Assembly (NCBI GenBank): GCA_021779415.1
Contig: JAJYAS010000284.1
Span: 1-5,431 of the forward strand
Source: Bacillota bacterium
Lineage (GTDB): Bacteria > Bacillota_B > Desulfitobacteriia > Desulfitobacteriales > Desulfitobacteriaceae
Length of the DNA: 5,431 nt
Direction of reading: 5' to 3'
The notes beneath the pieces were generated by a model. The model was not told the origin of the DNA, searched no databases, and worked only from the letters and a program-made list of their open reading frames with translations. Shown in pieces: positions 5,221-5,431 of the stretch (position 1 is the first letter of the stretch; each line of letters opens with the position of its first letter). The position numbers were made by a program, and so were the translations under genes.

Positions 5221-5311
5221 ATATACTTACCGCCCTCTGATCCACGGGTTCTATCTCAGATGCAATTTCTTGCTTTGGAATTCTCAATACTTCTATCTGG
5301 TCATGGACCAT
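5213..5311 (-). CDS. Tiny ORF overlapping the spo0E-like gene
   Basis: This 32-codon ORF starts at the ATG at 5311, preceded by AAGGG with an 8-nt spacer. The peptide starts MVHDQIEVLRIPKQEI and ends DQRAVSIYV. The frame is also open upstream to a GTG at 5341-5339, which would give 42 residues. The TGA lies inside the first codons of the Spo0E-like gene (ATGTCTGA overlap), a usual arrangement for translational coupling. No family is recognised. It may be a real small protein or a leader peptide that sets spo0E-like translation. Confidence 0.4.
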   Translation of the reverse strand: MVHDQIEVLRIPKQEIASEIEPVDQRAVSIYV

Positions 5312-5362
5312 AATTTTTACCCTTGGTACATCTTCTTTCACGGCAAATTAGCACACTTGGAT

Positions 5363-5391
5363 AGTTTAGTACAATGAAAAGGTAACATCAA
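5363..5391 (-). promoter_or_regulatory. Candidate sigma-A promoter for the spo0E-like pair
   Basis: On the minus strand, TTGATG (5391-5386, 4/6) is separated by 17 bp from TAAACT (5368-5363, 4/6). It is the best-spaced match upstream of the small ORF and lies about 50 bp before its ATG. The flanking sequence is AT-rich. Weak consensus keeps confidence low. Confidence 0.3.
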
Positions 5392-5431
5392 CCGTTTATA
5401 ATGTAATATATTGTCGAAATCTTAAATAAGT

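Noticed and set aside
1..5431. CRISPR array, tRNA or rRNA genes
   Set aside because: No regularly spaced repeats and no cloverleaf or rRNA-like segments were seen.

Overview
All supported genes in this window lie on the minus strand, so the natural reading order runs from base 5431 down to base 1. A Spo0E-type sporulation phosphatase, strong Shine-Dalgarno sequences, U-tailed hairpin terminators and an AT-leaning base composition point to an endospore-forming Bacillales bacterium. Paenibacillus or Brevibacillus is the best guess. The tail-type genes and remnants in the middle suggest an eroded prophage.

Region by region: (1) 5431-5038 holds a candidate sigma-A promoter, a tiny ORF, and an overlapping Spo0E-family gene. 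(2) 5037-4720 is a spacer with two hairpin terminators and two copies of a degenerate 25-bp repeat. (3) 4719-2807 is an apparently full-length 1.9-kb group IIC intron. It sits just downstream of a terminator hairpin and carries a maturase without an endonuclease domain. (4) 2806-1933 is phage tail debris: a 54-codon ORF, a frame-broken Gly-rich tail-fibre C-terminus, and a DUF4376-like tail gene cut by an in-frame TAG. (5) 1932-1724 is an AT-rich stretch with no gene I can support. (6) 1721-212 is a berberine-bridge-like FAD oxidoreductase with possible sigma-A and sigma-K promoters and a strong terminator. (7) 185-1 holds an ORF remnant without a start codon and the first 20 codons of a gene that runs off the window.

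The genes do not form one pathway. The oxidoreductase and the Spo0E-like protein fit a sporulating host, the tail genes fit a decaying prophage, and the intron is a passenger. The most notable signal is repeated in-frame TAG. It interrupts the maturase ORF 24 codons after a near-perfect ribosome binding site. It interrupts the DUF4376-like gene just before a family-like C-terminus. It also occurs as a TAG TAG pair at the end of the Spo0E-like gene, followed by 35 open codons. Independent nonsense decay is the simplest explanation, but amber readthrough deserves a test.
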